From Roseovarius sp. (GTDB lineage: Bacteria > Pseudomonadota > Alphaproteobacteria > Rhodobacterales > Rhodobacteraceae), in the NCBI GenBank assembly GCA_014359765.1, contig JACIYT010000003.1, forward strand, positions 99,866 through 163,865: 64,000 bases of DNA. Direction: 5' to 3'. This document shows positions 35,505 through 43,553 of this stretch, in pieces. Under the pieces are notes generated by a model. It saw only the letters and a program-made list of their open reading frames with translations. It ran no database searches and was not told where the DNA came from. Position numbers and translations under genes: made by a program. Position 1 is the stretch's first letter; the number at the start of each line of letters is the position of its first letter.

Positions 35505-36653
35505 TCAGTTCCCCCCTTCACCGGTGGAGCGGCGCAGCTCGTTGAGCGGCAGATAGGGCACCACGCCGTTGCCGCCCCCCTCCGCGCCGACAACCGCATT
35601 GTCGAGAATGGTCTTGTCGATGTCGCCCAGAACCCGCTCCATCGTCTCGATATAGAGGCGGCGGCGGGTGACGTCCGGGGCCTTGACATATTCGGCCAGA
35701 ACCGCGGTGAAGCGGCTGGCGTCACCCTGGGCCTCGTTGACCACGCGCGCGCGATAGCCTTCGGATTGTTCGAGGATCTGCGCGGCCTGGCCACGGGCCT
35801 CGGCCAGCACCCGGTTGGCATAGGCGTCGGCCTGGCGTTGCAGGCGGTCGCGCTCCTGCTCGGCGGCCTGCACCTCGCGGAAGGCGTCGATCACCTCGCG
35901 CGGGGGGTCGGCCTTGTCGAGGTTGACCCGGACGATGCGGATGCCGCTGTCATATTGGTCCATGGTCTCCTGGATATTGGCCAGCGCCGTGTCGGCGATG
36001 ATGCCGCGGTCGCGGTTGAGGATCGGCGCGAGGTTCGAGGCGGCGATGATCTCGCGCATCACCGATTCGGAGACCGCCTGAACCGTCAGCTGCGGATCGC
36101 GGATGTTGAACAGGAGCTTGGCCGGATCGGAAATGTTCCACACCACCTGAAAGTCGATATCGACGATATTGGCGTCGGTGGTGAGCATCAGCCCCTCCTC
36201 GCGCCCGCCGACCCGGCGCCCGATATTCTCGGTGCGCTCGGAGGTGACGTTGAGGATCTCGGCGCTGACCAGCGGCCATGGGGCAAAGTTCAGGCCGGGA
36301 TTGCCGGTCTTGTAATAGGTGCCGAGAAACAGCTCGACGGACTGTTCCTCGGGCTTGACGGTGTAGAGGCTCGAAAACAGCCAGAGCGCCACCGCGCCGA
36401 GCGCCGCCAGCCCGATCGTGCCCTTGCCGAATTGCGGGCCCTGGCCGCCGCCGCCCGAACCGCGCCCGCCGCCGCCGCCGCGTCCGCCCATCAGCACGCG
36501 CAGCTGGTCCTGACCCTTGCGCACCAGCTCGTCGATCTCGGGGAGTTGCGGCCCGCCCTCGGGCGGACGCCTGCCACCACCGGGCGGGCGACGATCGTCA
36601 CCGCCACCGCGATTGCCGCCTCCCCCCCATGGGCCACCATTGTTTCCAGCCAT
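35505..36653 (-). CDS. hflK: HflK, SPFH-domain protease modulator
   Basis: Partner of HflC, 382 residues. A glycine- and proline-rich cytoplasmic head (Met-Ala-Gly-Asn-Asn-Gly-Gly-Pro-Trp-Gly-Gly-Gly) precedes one transmembrane helix (about residues 80-97), the SPFH domain (Tyr-Thr-Val-Lys-Pro-Glu-Glu-Gln-Ser-Val-Glu-Leu) and a coiled coil with Ala-Glu-Ala-Arg-Gly-Gln-Ala. The head is typical of HflK. I chose the ATG at 36653, with AGAGG upstream, over one at 36677. Confidence 0.94.
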   Translation of the reverse strand: MAGNNGGPWGGGGNRGGGDDRRPPGGGRRPPEGGPQLPEIDELVRKGQDQLRVLMGGRGGGGGRGSGGGGQGPQFGKGTIGLAALGAVALWLFSSLYTVKPEEQSVELFLGTYYKTGNPGLNFAPWPLVSAEILNVTSERTENIGRRVGGREEGLMLTTDANIVDIDFQVVWNISDPAKLLFNIRDPQLTVQAVSESVMREIIAASNLAPILNRDRGIIADTALANIQETMDQYDSGIRIVRVNLDKADPPREVIDAFREVQAAEQERDRLQRQADAYANRVLAEARGQAAQILEQSEGYRARVVNEAQGDASRFTAVLAEYVKAPDVTRRRLYIETMERVLGDIDKTILDNAVVGAEGGGNGVVPYLPLNELRRSTGEGGN

Positions 36654-36725
36654 GAACCTCTTCCCTTGTTGTATCATCCGCCCGGCGGCGGGCCTGTGCC
36701 TAACCTGTGCAGGCCGCCCGGGAAA

Positions 36726-38081
36726 TCAAGCGTGCCTCACCGGGGTTTTCATCGTCACGATCTCTTCGGCCATGGTCGGATGCACCGCGACAGTGCGATC
36801 GAAATCCTCCTTGGTCGCGCCCATCCTGACCGCGATTCCCGCAAGCTGGATCATCTCGCCCGCGCCGGGGGCGACGATATGACAGCCGAGCACGCGGCGC
36901 GTCGTCGCGCAGACCACCAGCTTCATCAGCACCCGCGTGGCGCGCCCGGCAAAGCCCTCGCGCATCGGCTTGAATGTGGTGGCATAGACCTCGACCGGCC
37001 CGCGCGCGCGCGCCTCCTCCTCCGACAGGCCCACGGTGCCCATCTCGGGCCGGGTAAAGATCGCGGTGGGGATCAGCTCGTGATCCACCGGCGTCGGATT
37101 GCCGTTGAAGACGGTCTCGACAAAGGCCATGCCCTCGCGGATCGCCACCGGCGTGAGGTTCACCCGGTCGGTCACGTCGCCGATGGCATAGACCGAGGGC
37201 ACGTTGGTCTGGCTATAGGCATCGACCACGATCTCGCCCTTGCGCCCGACCGCGACGCCGGCGGCCTCCAGCCCCAGATCGCGGGTATTGGGCGCGCGGC
37301 CCGTGGCGAAGAGCACCTGCTCGTAAACCGCCTCCTGCCCGTCCGTGGCGCGGACGCGGTAGCCGCCTGCGACCTTCTCCATCGCGGTGATGTTGGTCTC
37401 GAGGCGCAGGTCGATGCCGGCGCCGGTCATCTCCTCCGACACAAGGCCCCGCGCCTCGTCGTCGAAGCCCCGCAGCACCTGCGCGCCGCGATAGAATTGC
37501 GTGACCTGCACACCCAGCCCGTTGAGGATGCAGGCGAATTCGCAGGCGATATAGCCGCCGCCGATGATCAGGATGGATTCCGGCAGCCGCTCCATGAGAA
37601 ACAGATCGTCGCTCACCAGCCCATGCGCGGCCCCGGGCAGGTCGGGCCTGACCGGCCGCCCGCCGGTGGCGATCAGGATATGCCGCGCGCTCAGGCGTGT
37701 GCCGTCGGCCAGTTCCACCCTATGCGGATCGACGAGCCGCGCGCGCATGTCGAAGGTCTCGACGCCGTTGCCCTTCAGGATCCCGCGATAGACCCCTTCG
37801 AGCCGGTCCAGCTCGGCATGGAGCTTGGCGCGGAACGCGCCCCAGTCAAAGGCCCCTTGCGTCACTTCCCAGCCATAGGCGCGCGCCTCGGCGATGGTGT
37901 CGGGAAATTCGGACGCAAAGACCATGAGCTTTTTCGGCACGCAGCCCCGGATCACGCAGGTGCCGCCATAGCGGCTCTCTTCGGCGAGCGCGACCCTCGC
38001 GCCGCCCTGCGCCGCGACGCGCGCCGCGCGCACCCCGCCCGATCCGCCGCCGATGACGAAAAGATCGTAGTCGAATGCCAT
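36726..38081 (-). CDS. gor: Glutathione-disulfide reductase
   Basis: FAD- and NADPH-dependent reductase, 451 residues, keeping glutathione reduced. FAD site Ile-Gly-Gly-Gly-Ser-Gly-Gly (about residues 9-15), redox pair in Gly-Gly-Thr-Cys-Val-Ile-Arg-Gly-Cys-Val-Pro-Lys, NAD(P) site Gly-Gly-Gly-Tyr-Ile-Ala, second FAD motif Ala-Ile-Gly-Asp-Val, and the catalytic His in Val-His-Pro-Thr-Met-Ala-Glu-Glu. The start is the ATG at 38081 (Met-Ala-Phe-Asp-Tyr-Asp). It leads the hflKC-degP group on the minus strand, 72 nt before hflK. Confidence 0.94.
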   Translation of the reverse strand: MAFDYDLFVIGGGSGGVRAARVAAQGGARVALAEESRYGGTCVIRGCVPKKLMVFASEFPDTIAEARAYGWEVTQGAFDWGAFRAKLHAELDRLEGVYRGILKGNGVETFDMRARLVDPHRVELADGTRLSARHILIATGGRPVRPDLPGAAHGLVSDDLFLMERLPESILIIGGGYIACEFACILNGLGVQVTQFYRGAQVLRGFDDEARGLVSEEMTGAGIDLRLETNITAMEKVAGGYRVRATDGQEAVYEQVLFATGRAPNTRDLGLEAAGVAVGRKGEIVVDAYSQTNVPSVYAIGDVTDRVNLTPVAIREGMAFVETVFNGNPTPVDHELIPTAIFTRPEMGTVGLSEEEARARGPVEVYATTFKPMREGFAGRATRVLMKLVVCATTRRVLGCHIVAPGAGEMIQLAGIAVRMGATKEDFDRTVAVHPTMAEEIVTMKTPVRHA

Positions 38082-38219
38082 GCCACCAGCTTCCCTTGCG
38101 TGTCCCCGGTCTGACATATCGCAGGCGGGCCCCGATGTGAAACCCTCAATCGCGCCCGGACCGGCATCGCTGGCTGCTCTGACAATCCCGAAACCCGTCG
38201 CAAGGGCCGCGAGACGCGA

Positions 38220-38252
38220 CAGGGGCCGCGCCCTGCCGGAACGCGGCCCCTG
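38220..38252 (-). terminator. Terminator at the end of the atp F0 operon
   Basis: Perfect 11-bp stem CAGGGGCCGCG (38220-38230) and CGCGGCCCCTG (38242-38252), loop of 11, starting 18 nt past the atpF stop on the minus strand. There is no T-run, but the position and stability point to transcription termination or mRNA 3'-end protection. Confidence 0.65.
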
Positions 38253-38270
38253 CCCGAAAGGTTTCCGGCC

Positions 38271-38843
38271 TCAGTGCAGCCGCTTCTCGACCTCGGCGAT
38301 GCCTTCCGCGATGAGCTTGTCGCCCGTGGCGTCGGTCATCTGCCGGGCGAGCACGTCGCCCGCGGCGGCGGTGGCGATCGCGATCGCCTGGTTGCGCACG
38401 TCGCGCAGGGCGCGCTCGCGGGCGCTGGCGATCTGCTCCTCGGCGGCCTGGAGACGGCGGGCGATGGATGCCTTGATCTCCTCGCGGGCCTGCGCCGCGG
38501 ATTCCTCGGCTTCGGCGCGGGCGTGCTTCACGATCCGCTCGGCCTGAGCCTGGACATCCTTTTGCTGGCGCTCGTATTGCGCCAGCAGGGCCTGCGCCTC
38601 CTCGCGCAGGCGCCGCGCCTCGTCGAGATCGGCGCGGATCGCCTCGGCCCGTTCGTCGAGCTTGCGGCCAAGGAGGCCCGGCACCTTGAAATAGACCAGC
38701 ACACCGACGAAGATCAGAAAGGCGATCAGCACCACGAAATCGGTGTTGGCGAGCGAGAAGAACGGCCCGCCCGCGGCCAGCGCCGGGCTCGCGGTCAGCG
38801 TCGCGGCCAGGGTCACACTCAGCTTGCGCATCATCGGCCTCAT
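38271..38843 (-). CDS. atpF: ATP synthase F0 subunit b
   Basis: A 190-residue peripheral stalk subunit. The N-terminus has an export-like stretch ([12 protein letters not shown]) and a membrane helix ([10 protein letters not shown]), then a long charged coiled coil with Arg-Lys-Leu-Asp-Glu-Arg-Ala. Of the two b-type genes it is the second, so it is b rather than b'. Its ATG overlaps the b' stop (ATGA). It ends the F0 operon; the F1 genes are elsewhere. Confidence 0.93.
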   Translation of the reverse strand: MRPMMRKLSVTLAATLTASPALAAGGPFFSLANTDFVVLIAFLIFVGVLVYFKVPGLLGRKLDERAEAIRADLDEARRLREEAQALLAQYERQQKDVQAQAERIVKHARAEAEESAAQAREEIKASIARRLQAAEEQIASARERALRDVRNQAIAIATAAAGDVLARQMTDATGDKLIAEGIAEVEKRLH

Positions 38844-39361
38844 CCTTTCATCCGGGCGTTGACCGCTGCGGTCACGCTGCGCCCGTCCGCCTTGCCGCCC
38901 ATGACCGTGACCAGTTCGGCGGCCACGTCCTTGGCCACATCCCTGACCGCGTCGAGCGCGCTCGCGCGGATTTCGGCCAGCGCCTTCTCGCCCTCGGCGA
39001 CGCGCTCGGCGATTTCCTGATTGGCCTTTTCGTTGGCGCGGTCGAGATCGGCCTTGATGGCGGCCTTGGTCTCGGCGACGATCTTCTGTGCCTCGGCGCG
39101 CGCGTCGGCGAGGGCCTGTCGATAGGCCTCTTCCGCCTCGACCGCCCGTGCCTTGAGGTCCTCGGCGGCGGCCAGATCGTTGGTGATGCTCCCCTGACGC
39201 TCGGCCAGAACGGCGGCGATGCGCGGCAGGGCCACGCGCGACAGGATGAAATAGATCACGACCAGCGCCACCAGCAGCCAGAAGATCTGGTTGCCGAATG
39301 TCGAGAAATCGAGCTGCGGCAGGCCCGTCGCGCTCTCAGTCGCTTGTGCTTCGCTCGCCAT
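38840..39361 (-). CDS. atpX: ATP synthase F0 subunit b'
   Basis: A 173-residue b'-type stalk subunit. A short N-terminal tail (Glu-Ala-Gln-Ala-Thr-Glu) and Leu-Pro-Gln-Leu-Asp-Phe-Ser-Thr-Phe lead into the membrane helix ([13 protein letters not shown]) and Leu-Pro-Arg-Ile-Ala. A long coiled coil follows. The Leu-Pro-Gln-Leu-Asp-x-x-x-Phe opening is the b' signature in phototrophs and Rhodobacterales, where b and b' form a heterodimer instead of the b2 of E. coli. Confidence 0.93.
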   Translation of the reverse strand: MASEAQATESATGLPQLDFSTFGNQIFWLLVALVVIYFILSRVALPRIAAVLAERQGSITNDLAAAEDLKARAVEAEEAYRQALADARAEAQKIVAETKAAIKADLDRANEKANQEIAERVAEGEKALAEIRASALDAVRDVAKDVAAELVTVMGGKADGRSVTAAVNARMKG

Positions 39362-39447
39362 GTCAGTCTCCCTCGGGAATGTTCCGGTTACACCGGGAGG
39401 CGGCGCAGCGCCGCCCCCCGACCGTAAGGATCAGTGACCCGTGAGGC

Positions 39448-39684
39448 TCAGACGGCGAACATCAGCAGCAGCGCGACGAGGAACGAGAAGATCCCCAGCG
39501 CCTCGGCGAAGGCGATGCCGATGAACAGCGTCGCGGTCTGGCCACCGGCGGCCGACGGGTTGCGCAGGGCACCGGCGAGGAAGTTGCCCGCCACGTTGCC
39601 CACACCGACAGCAGCGCCACCCATGCCCATGCACGCGAGGCCAGCGCCGATATAAGCACCCATTTGAACGATATCGCCTTCCAT
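39448..39684 (-). CDS. atpE: ATP synthase F0 subunit c
   Basis: A 78-residue proteolipid with two membrane helices and the polar loop Arg-Asn-Pro. The ion-binding carboxylate is Glu in Ile-Ala-Phe-Ala-Glu-Ala-Leu-Gly-Ile (about residue 61). No Na+-type Gln or Ser set is seen near it, so a proton-coupled ring is expected. Glycine repeats in helix 1 ([10 protein letters not shown]) permit ring packing. Confidence 0.95.
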   Translation of the reverse strand: MEGDIVQMGAYIGAGLACMGMGGAAVGVGNVAGNFLAGALRNPSAAGGQTATLFIGIAFAEALGIFSFLVALLLMFAV

Positions 39685-39753
39685 AGTGATGTCTCCTTAC
39701 GTTGGAATTGGCAGTGGTTCGTGGTTCGCAAGGCGGGTGACACCCGCCGTTGT

Positions 39754-40536
39754 TCAGTGATGCGGATGCAGCGCATCCTTGAGATAGACACAGGTCAGGA
39801 TCGTGAACACATAGGCCTGGATGAAGGCCACCAGCAGTTCGAGCGCGTAGATCGTGGCAATCGCCAGGATCGACAGCGGCGTGACCAGCAGGCCGATGCC
39901 GGTGGAAATCACGATCATCGGCGCGAAGGCGGCAAACACCTTCACCACCGCGTGCCCGGCCATCATGTTGCCGGCAAGACGGATGGAATGGCTCACCGGG
40001 CGCACGAAGTAGGAAATCACCTCGATCAGCGCCAGCACGGGGCGCAGCGGCAGGGGCGCCGAGCTGACCCAGAAGAGGCTCAGGAACCCCGCGCCATGGC
40101 GCACGAAACCGACGATGGTCACGGTCAGGAACACCATCATCGCCAGCACCGCCGTCACCGCGATATGGCTCGTGGTGGTAAAGGCCATCGGCAGCAGGCC
40201 CAGCATGTTGGCAAACAGGATGAAGAGAAACAGCGTCATGATATAGGGGAAGAACTTCAGCCCGTCCTTGCCGGCCACGTCCTCCACCATCTTGCGCACG
40301 AAATCATAGGCCAGCTCGGCGATGGATTGCGTCCGGCTCGGGATCGTCGCGCGCCCCGCCGTGCCCATCACCAGCAGCGCAAAGATCGCCGCCACCGTCA
40401 GCGCCATCCACAGCGTGACATTGGTCAGCGTGAAGATCCCCACCGCGCCGTCGCCAAAGAGCGGCTTGACCATGAACTGATCCATCGGGTGAAACACCAG
40501 ACCGGGCTCTGCGGCCCCATGCGCGTCAGTCGCCAT
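39754..40536 (-). CDS. atpB: ATP synthase F0 subunit a
   Basis: A 260-residue membrane subunit with five to six helices. The essential Arg lies in [14 protein letters not shown], the highly conserved helix facing the c-ring. The N-terminal Phe-His-Pro-Met-Asp-Gln-Phe is typical. I prefer the ATG at 40536 (Met-Ala-Thr-Asp-Ala-His); it overlaps the atpI stop by 11 nt. An ATG at 40551 is also in frame. Confidence 0.95.
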   Translation of the reverse strand: MATDAHGAAEPGLVFHPMDQFMVKPLFGDGAVGIFTLTNVTLWMALTVAAIFALLVMGTAGRATIPSRTQSIAELAYDFVRKMVEDVAGKDGLKFFPYIMTLFLFILFANMLGLLPMAFTTTSHIAVTAVLAMMVFLTVTIVGFVRHGAGFLSLFWVSSAPLPLRPVLALIEVISYFVRPVSHSIRLAGNMMAGHAVVKVFAAFAPMIVISTGIGLLVTPLSILAIATIYALELLVAFIQAYVFTILTCVYLKDALHPHH

Positions 40537-40864
40537 CCTTCGCCCTCTCATCCCCGCCCGTTTCGGGCGTCTTCGTCCCCTGTATCTCGGCGGCGGAGCG
40601 CATCATCGTCCTGATGCCCGCCGCGAGACCCAGCAATGTGAACACGACAAGGAACACCGGCAGCGTGCCGAAGAGCCAGTCCAGCCCGTATCCCATGCCG
40701 AAGCCGATCATCAGACCGGCGACAAGCTCGATCACCATCCGCCACGCGTGCTGCGCCAGCGAATAATGCTCTTCCTGCGGGGGGCGCGGCGCGTCCTTGC
40801 CGCGCAGCCGTGCGATCCGCGCCTCGAGCTCCTTGAGCCTCTCGTCCTGGTCCGGAGCCGTCAC
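40526..40864 (-). CDS. atpI: ATP synthase accessory protein AtpI
   Basis: A 112-residue protein with a charged N-terminal helix ([10 protein letters not shown]) and two membrane helices ([23 protein letters not shown]), an AtpI/AtpR-type protein thought to help c-ring assembly or Mg2+ uptake. The start is GTG at 40864 behind GAGGGGGG. It is the first gene of the F0 operon. Confidence 0.88.
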   Translation of the reverse strand: MTAPDQDERLKELEARIARLRGKDAPRPPQEEHYSLAQHAWRMVIELVAGLMIGFGMGYGLDWLFGTLPVFLVVFTLLGLAAGIRTMMRSAAEIQGTKTPETGGDERAKDGD

Positions 40865-40890
40865 GCCGCCCCCCTCGGGAAGTTGGCGCC

Positions 40891-40919
40891 TTGCTAAGGC
40901 CGCGGGGCGGATGAGTCAA
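40891..40919 (-). promoter_or_regulatory. Candidate promoter of atpIBEXF
   Basis: On the minus strand TTGACT (40919-40914), 17-nt spacer, then TAGCAA (40896-40891), 26 nt before the atpI GTG. The -35 box is strong and the -10 weak, which is common in high-GC alphaproteobacteria. Confidence 0.45.
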
Positions 40920-40965
40920 GCGCGCGTCGCGGCATCGTCGCGCGGGCGTAAGGCGCGGGATTATT

Positions 40966-40986
40966 GAGTATTTATGGAAAGATGAA
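40966..40986 (-). repeat. 21-bp dispersed intergenic element, copy 1
   Basis: Read on the minus strand: TTCATCTTTCC, then AT, then AAATACTC. Two further copies lie at 45054 and 58653. It is in the intergenic region between atpI and the ArsR gene. AT-rich against its surroundings. Confidence 0.75.
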
Positions 40987-41132
40987 GCGGCAGGAGCCCA
41001 TCCGCCACAACCGTCGGGCCCGGCGCGGGCGGTCCGGGGATATTCAACCGCGCGGTTGAGTTTTTGCCCGCCGCAGCGCCGCTGCCGTCGATGGACGATT
41101 GACGCGGCGCCTCTGCGGCGGGCTTATAAGGC

Positions 41133-41468
41133 ATGTCCGGGGCATCCTCTCTCGATACCGTCTTTGCGGCCCTCGCCGATCCGACGCGGCGGGCGATCCT
41201 TGCCATGCTGCTCGAGGATGACATGGCGGTGACCGACGTGGCCGCCCCCTTCGCGATGAGCCTTGCCGCGATTTCCAAGCATCTGGGCATTCTGAGCCGC
41301 GCCGGTCTCATCACGCAGGAGCGGCGCGGGCGCGTGGTCTGGTGCAAGCTGGAGCCCGACGCGCTGCGCGAGGCCTCGATCTGGATGCAGGGCTTTGGTC
41401 AGTTCGAGGCGGTCAATCTCGACGCTTTCGAGCGGTTCCTCGCGCGCGAGCTGCCCGATGGGGCCTGA
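41133..41468 (+). CDS. ArsR-family transcriptional regulator
   Basis: A 111-residue winged-helix repressor. Motifs are Leu-Ala-Asp-Pro-Thr-Arg-Arg-Ala-Ile-Leu, the recognition helix Ser-Leu-Ala-Ala-Ile-Ser-Lys-His-Leu-Gly-Ile-Leu-Ser-Arg-Ala-Gly-Leu-Ile, and the wing Glu-Arg-Arg-Gly-Arg-Val-Val-Trp. No metal-binding Cys-x-Cys is present in the recognition helix, so it resembles the non-metal branch (SmtB-fold regulators such as those of the YdhC or SRPBCC-linked type). It overlaps the GT61 gene by 11 nt, suggesting a common transcript. Confidence 0.86.
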   Translation: MSGASSLDTVFAALADPTRRAILAMLLEDDMAVTDVAAPFAMSLAAISKHLGILSRAGLITQERRGRVVWCKLEPDALREASIWMQGFGQFEAVNLDAFERFLARELPDGA

Positions 41469-42462
41469 CGCGCGCCACCTGCCGCCCGCCCGGATCGAGA
41501 CCGTGGCGCGCGCGCTGGTCGTGCCGATGCGCGCGGGCAGCCATGCCTGCGGGGTGCTGGACGGGGAGGGGGCACCGGTGCCGATGGCGCGCACACTGCT
41601 TTCGGGCGGTCGCTTTACCCCTGATCCTGCGCCGCCCGAGGCCGCGCCTGTGCGTCTGGCGGGGCGGTGGCTCCTTGCCGGGGTGGGGCGGCACCATTTC
41701 GGCCATTTCCTTCTCGAGGCGACGCCGCGGCTCTGGGCGCTCGATCATCTCGACGCGGCCCCCGAGGGCATCCTGCTCCTGCCCATGGCCGGGCGCGACA
41801 TCGCCGCCGTGCTGCGCCGGCGTCTCGGGCCGCTCCTCGATCTGCTCGGCCAGCGCCTGCCGGTGCGCCTCGTGCAGGAGCCGACCGAGGTCGAGGCGCT
41901 GATCGTGCCGGCGCAGGGCTTTGGCCATCTGCACTGGAGCCATGGCACGGCGGAGGCACGCGCCTACATGCGGCGCCATCTCGCGGTGATCCCGGCATCG
42001 GGGCCGGAGCGGCTCTACATATCGCGGCGCAGGCTCGACAATCCCGCCAAGCAGGTGCCCCACGAGCGACAGATCGAGCGATGGCTCGCGCGCGCGGGCT
42101 ATGGCATATTCCACCCCGAGCGCCATTCGATCGTCGAACAGATCGCCGCCTACCGCGCCGCGCGGGTGCTGCTGGGGCCGGATGGGTCGGCCTTTCATCT
42201 GGCGCCTTTCGTGGCCCGTCGCGATGCGCGCATCGGCATCATCCAGCGGCGCACCCGCCAGCCGGTCCTCGACGCGCTGCTGCGCCAGATCGAGGGGTTT
42301 GCCGGGATCACGCCATGGATCACCCGCGCCCTGGTCAGCCCCGCGCCCGACGACCGCGAGAGCGCCCTGCCGCCCGAGCTCCACCGGCTGCGCGCCGATC
42401 TGCGCGACGGTGGCTTTCTCCAGCCGCCGCTCAGCCCTGCCAGTCCCCCGCCCGCGTCTTGA
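41458..42462 (+). CDS. Glycosyltransferase family 61 (DUF563) protein
   Basis: A 334-residue cytosolic protein of the GT61 type. The central part has His-His-Phe-Gly-His-Phe-Leu-Leu-Glu (family pattern: a His-Phe-x-His motif), Arg-Leu-Tyr-Ile-Ser-Arg-Arg, and toward the end Val-Leu-Leu-Gly-Pro-Asp-Gly-Ser-Ala-Phe-His-Leu-Ala-Pro-Phe. GT61 members transfer sugars to polysaccharide or glycoprotein; the acceptor is unknown and no polysaccharide locus surrounds it. The ATG at 41458 is taken, since the 41395 codon lies inside arsR. The 3' end overlaps the convergent LysR gene by 32 nt. Confidence 0.77.
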   Translation: MGPDARHLPPARIETVARALVVPMRAGSHACGVLDGEGAPVPMARTLLSGGRFTPDPAPPEAAPVRLAGRWLLAGVGRHHFGHFLLEATPRLWALDHLDAAPEGILLLPMAGRDIAAVLRRRLGPLLDLLGQRLPVRLVQEPTEVEALIVPAQGFGHLHWSHGTAEARAYMRRHLAVIPASGPERLYISRRRLDNPAKQVPHERQIERWLARAGYGIFHPERHSIVEQIAAYRAARVLLGPDGSAFHLAPFVARRDARIGIIQRRTRQPVLDALLRQIEGFAGITPWITRALVSPAPDDRESALPPELHRLRADLRDGGFLQPPLSPASPPPAS

Positions 42463-43309
42463 TGAAGCGCAGGAAGGCCTGCACCTTTGTGGTGCGATGC
42501 AGGTCCATATGCGTCACCAGCCAGAGCGGCGCGGCCCAGTCCGGGCGCGGGGCCATCACCTGCCGCAGCTCGGGAAATTCGCGCGCCTGCGTCACCGACA
42601 CGAAGCCGATCCCCGCCCCGGCGAGGATCGCGTTGCGCTGCGAATGAACATCGGCCGCGCGGAACACGATCGCCTCGGGGGGCACCGTCTCATGGAGCCA
42701 GCGGTGAAACGGCGCGCGCGTCTTGGGATCGTCGGCGCCCACGAAGCGATGCCGCACCAGATCGGCCTCCGCCGCCGGCGCACCGTGGCGCGCGACATAG
42801 GTTTCGGAAGCATAGAGCGCGAAATCCTGCTGAAAGAACGGCTGCACCACATTGTCGGGCTGATCGGGGGCGGCGCCCGCGCGCACCGCCACATGCGCCT
42901 CGCCATATTCCAGCCGGAACAGGCGATCCCCGGTCAGGTAGCGCACGATCAGGCCCGGATAATCCGCCTGGAAATCGGCGAGCGCCGGGGCGAGCAGGTG
43001 GCTCAGCCCGCTGATCGAGGTCACGACCAGCTCGCCGCTCACCTCCTTGCCCTGCCCGCGCAGCCGCCCGGCCAGCTGGTGAAACTGGTCATCCGTCGCC
43101 TGCGCCACGCGCAGCAGGTCCTCGCCCGCCTCGGTCGGCGTGTAGCCGCGCGCGTGCCGCTGAAAGAGCTTCACCCCCAGCCGCTCTTCCAGCACATCGA
43201 TATGGCGGATGACCGTGGCGTGATGCACGCCAAGGGCCTCCGCCGCGCCGCTCACCGTGCCCACCCGCGCCACGTGATAGGCGGTGCGCACCTCGTCCCA
43301 GTTGTCCAT
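42431..43309 (-). CDS. LysR-family transcriptional regulator
   Basis: A 292-residue LysR-type regulator. The N-terminal helix-turn-helix contains Val-Ala-Arg-Val-Gly-Thr-Val-Ser-Gly-Ala-Ala-Glu-Ala-Leu-Gly-Val-His-His-Ala-Thr-Val-Ile-Arg-His-Ile. The periplasmic-binding-like effector domain follows from about residue 90. The His-His in the recognition helix replaces the common Ser-Gln/Ser-Ala. Target and effector are unknown. The ffh gene is divergent, with a 244-bp interval that carries the ffh leader. Confidence 0.88.
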   Translation of the reverse strand: MDNWDEVRTAYHVARVGTVSGAAEALGVHHATVIRHIDVLEERLGVKLFQRHARGYTPTEAGEDLLRVAQATDDQFHQLAGRLRGQGKEVSGELVVTSISGLSHLLAPALADFQADYPGLIVRYLTGDRLFRLEYGEAHVAVRAGAAPDQPDNVVQPFFQQDFALYASETYVARHGAPAAEADLVRHRFVGADDPKTRAPFHRWLHETVPPEAIVFRAADVHSQRNAILAGAGIGFVSVTQAREFPELRQVMAPRPDWAAPLWLVTHMDLHRTTKVQAFLRFIKTRAGDWQG

Positions 43310-43369
43310 CGCCGCACTCCGGAGAAATCAGCGCGCACTATGTGACGCCCCGCGCGCGGTTGCAATCGC

Positions 43370-43398
43370 TTGACTCGTCGCCCTCATGCGCGTAAATG
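43370..43398 (+). promoter_or_regulatory. Candidate promoter of the ffh leader transcript
   Basis: TTGACT (43370-43375), 17-nt spacer, TAAATG (43393-43398). Transcription would begin about 43405, immediately before the first of three hairpins. The -10 box is weak. Confidence 0.45.
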
Positions 43399-43410
43399 AC
43401 GCCCCAATTC

Positions 43411-43498
43411 CCGGAGGCACCAGGCTTCCGGTCCCTTGGGCATTGGCCCGGGATCGCCCCCCACCAGCGCGTTGCGCCCGTGGGGGCGTTCATGTTTT
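43411..43498 (+). ncRNA. Three-hairpin structured leader or small RNA upstream of ffh
   Basis: Hairpin 1: CCGGAGGC (43411-43418) with GCTTCCGG (43424-43431), 5-nt loop, one G-U pair. Hairpin 2: TCCC-TT-GGGC (43432-43441) with GCCC-GGGA (43446-43453), ATTG loop. Hairpin 3: CGCCCCCCAC (43455-43464) with GTGGGGGCG (43480-43488), one bulge, with an inner GCGC/GCGC stem. A T-rich tail follows (43489-43498). The hairpins abut almost without spacers, 55 nt before the ffh start. It could be an attenuated ffh leader or an independent RNA of about 90 nt. It lacks the conserved core of 4.5S RNA. Confidence 0.5.
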
Positions 43499-43553
43499 GA
43501 CACGCGGCCCCATATCGGGCGGGATGAGGGCAACCGGCGAAGGAGCCAGAGCG

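Noticed and set aside
43411..43498. 4.5S SRP RNA next to ffh
   Set aside because: Three separate hairpins instead of one long one, and the conserved GGAAG/GCAGC core is absent.
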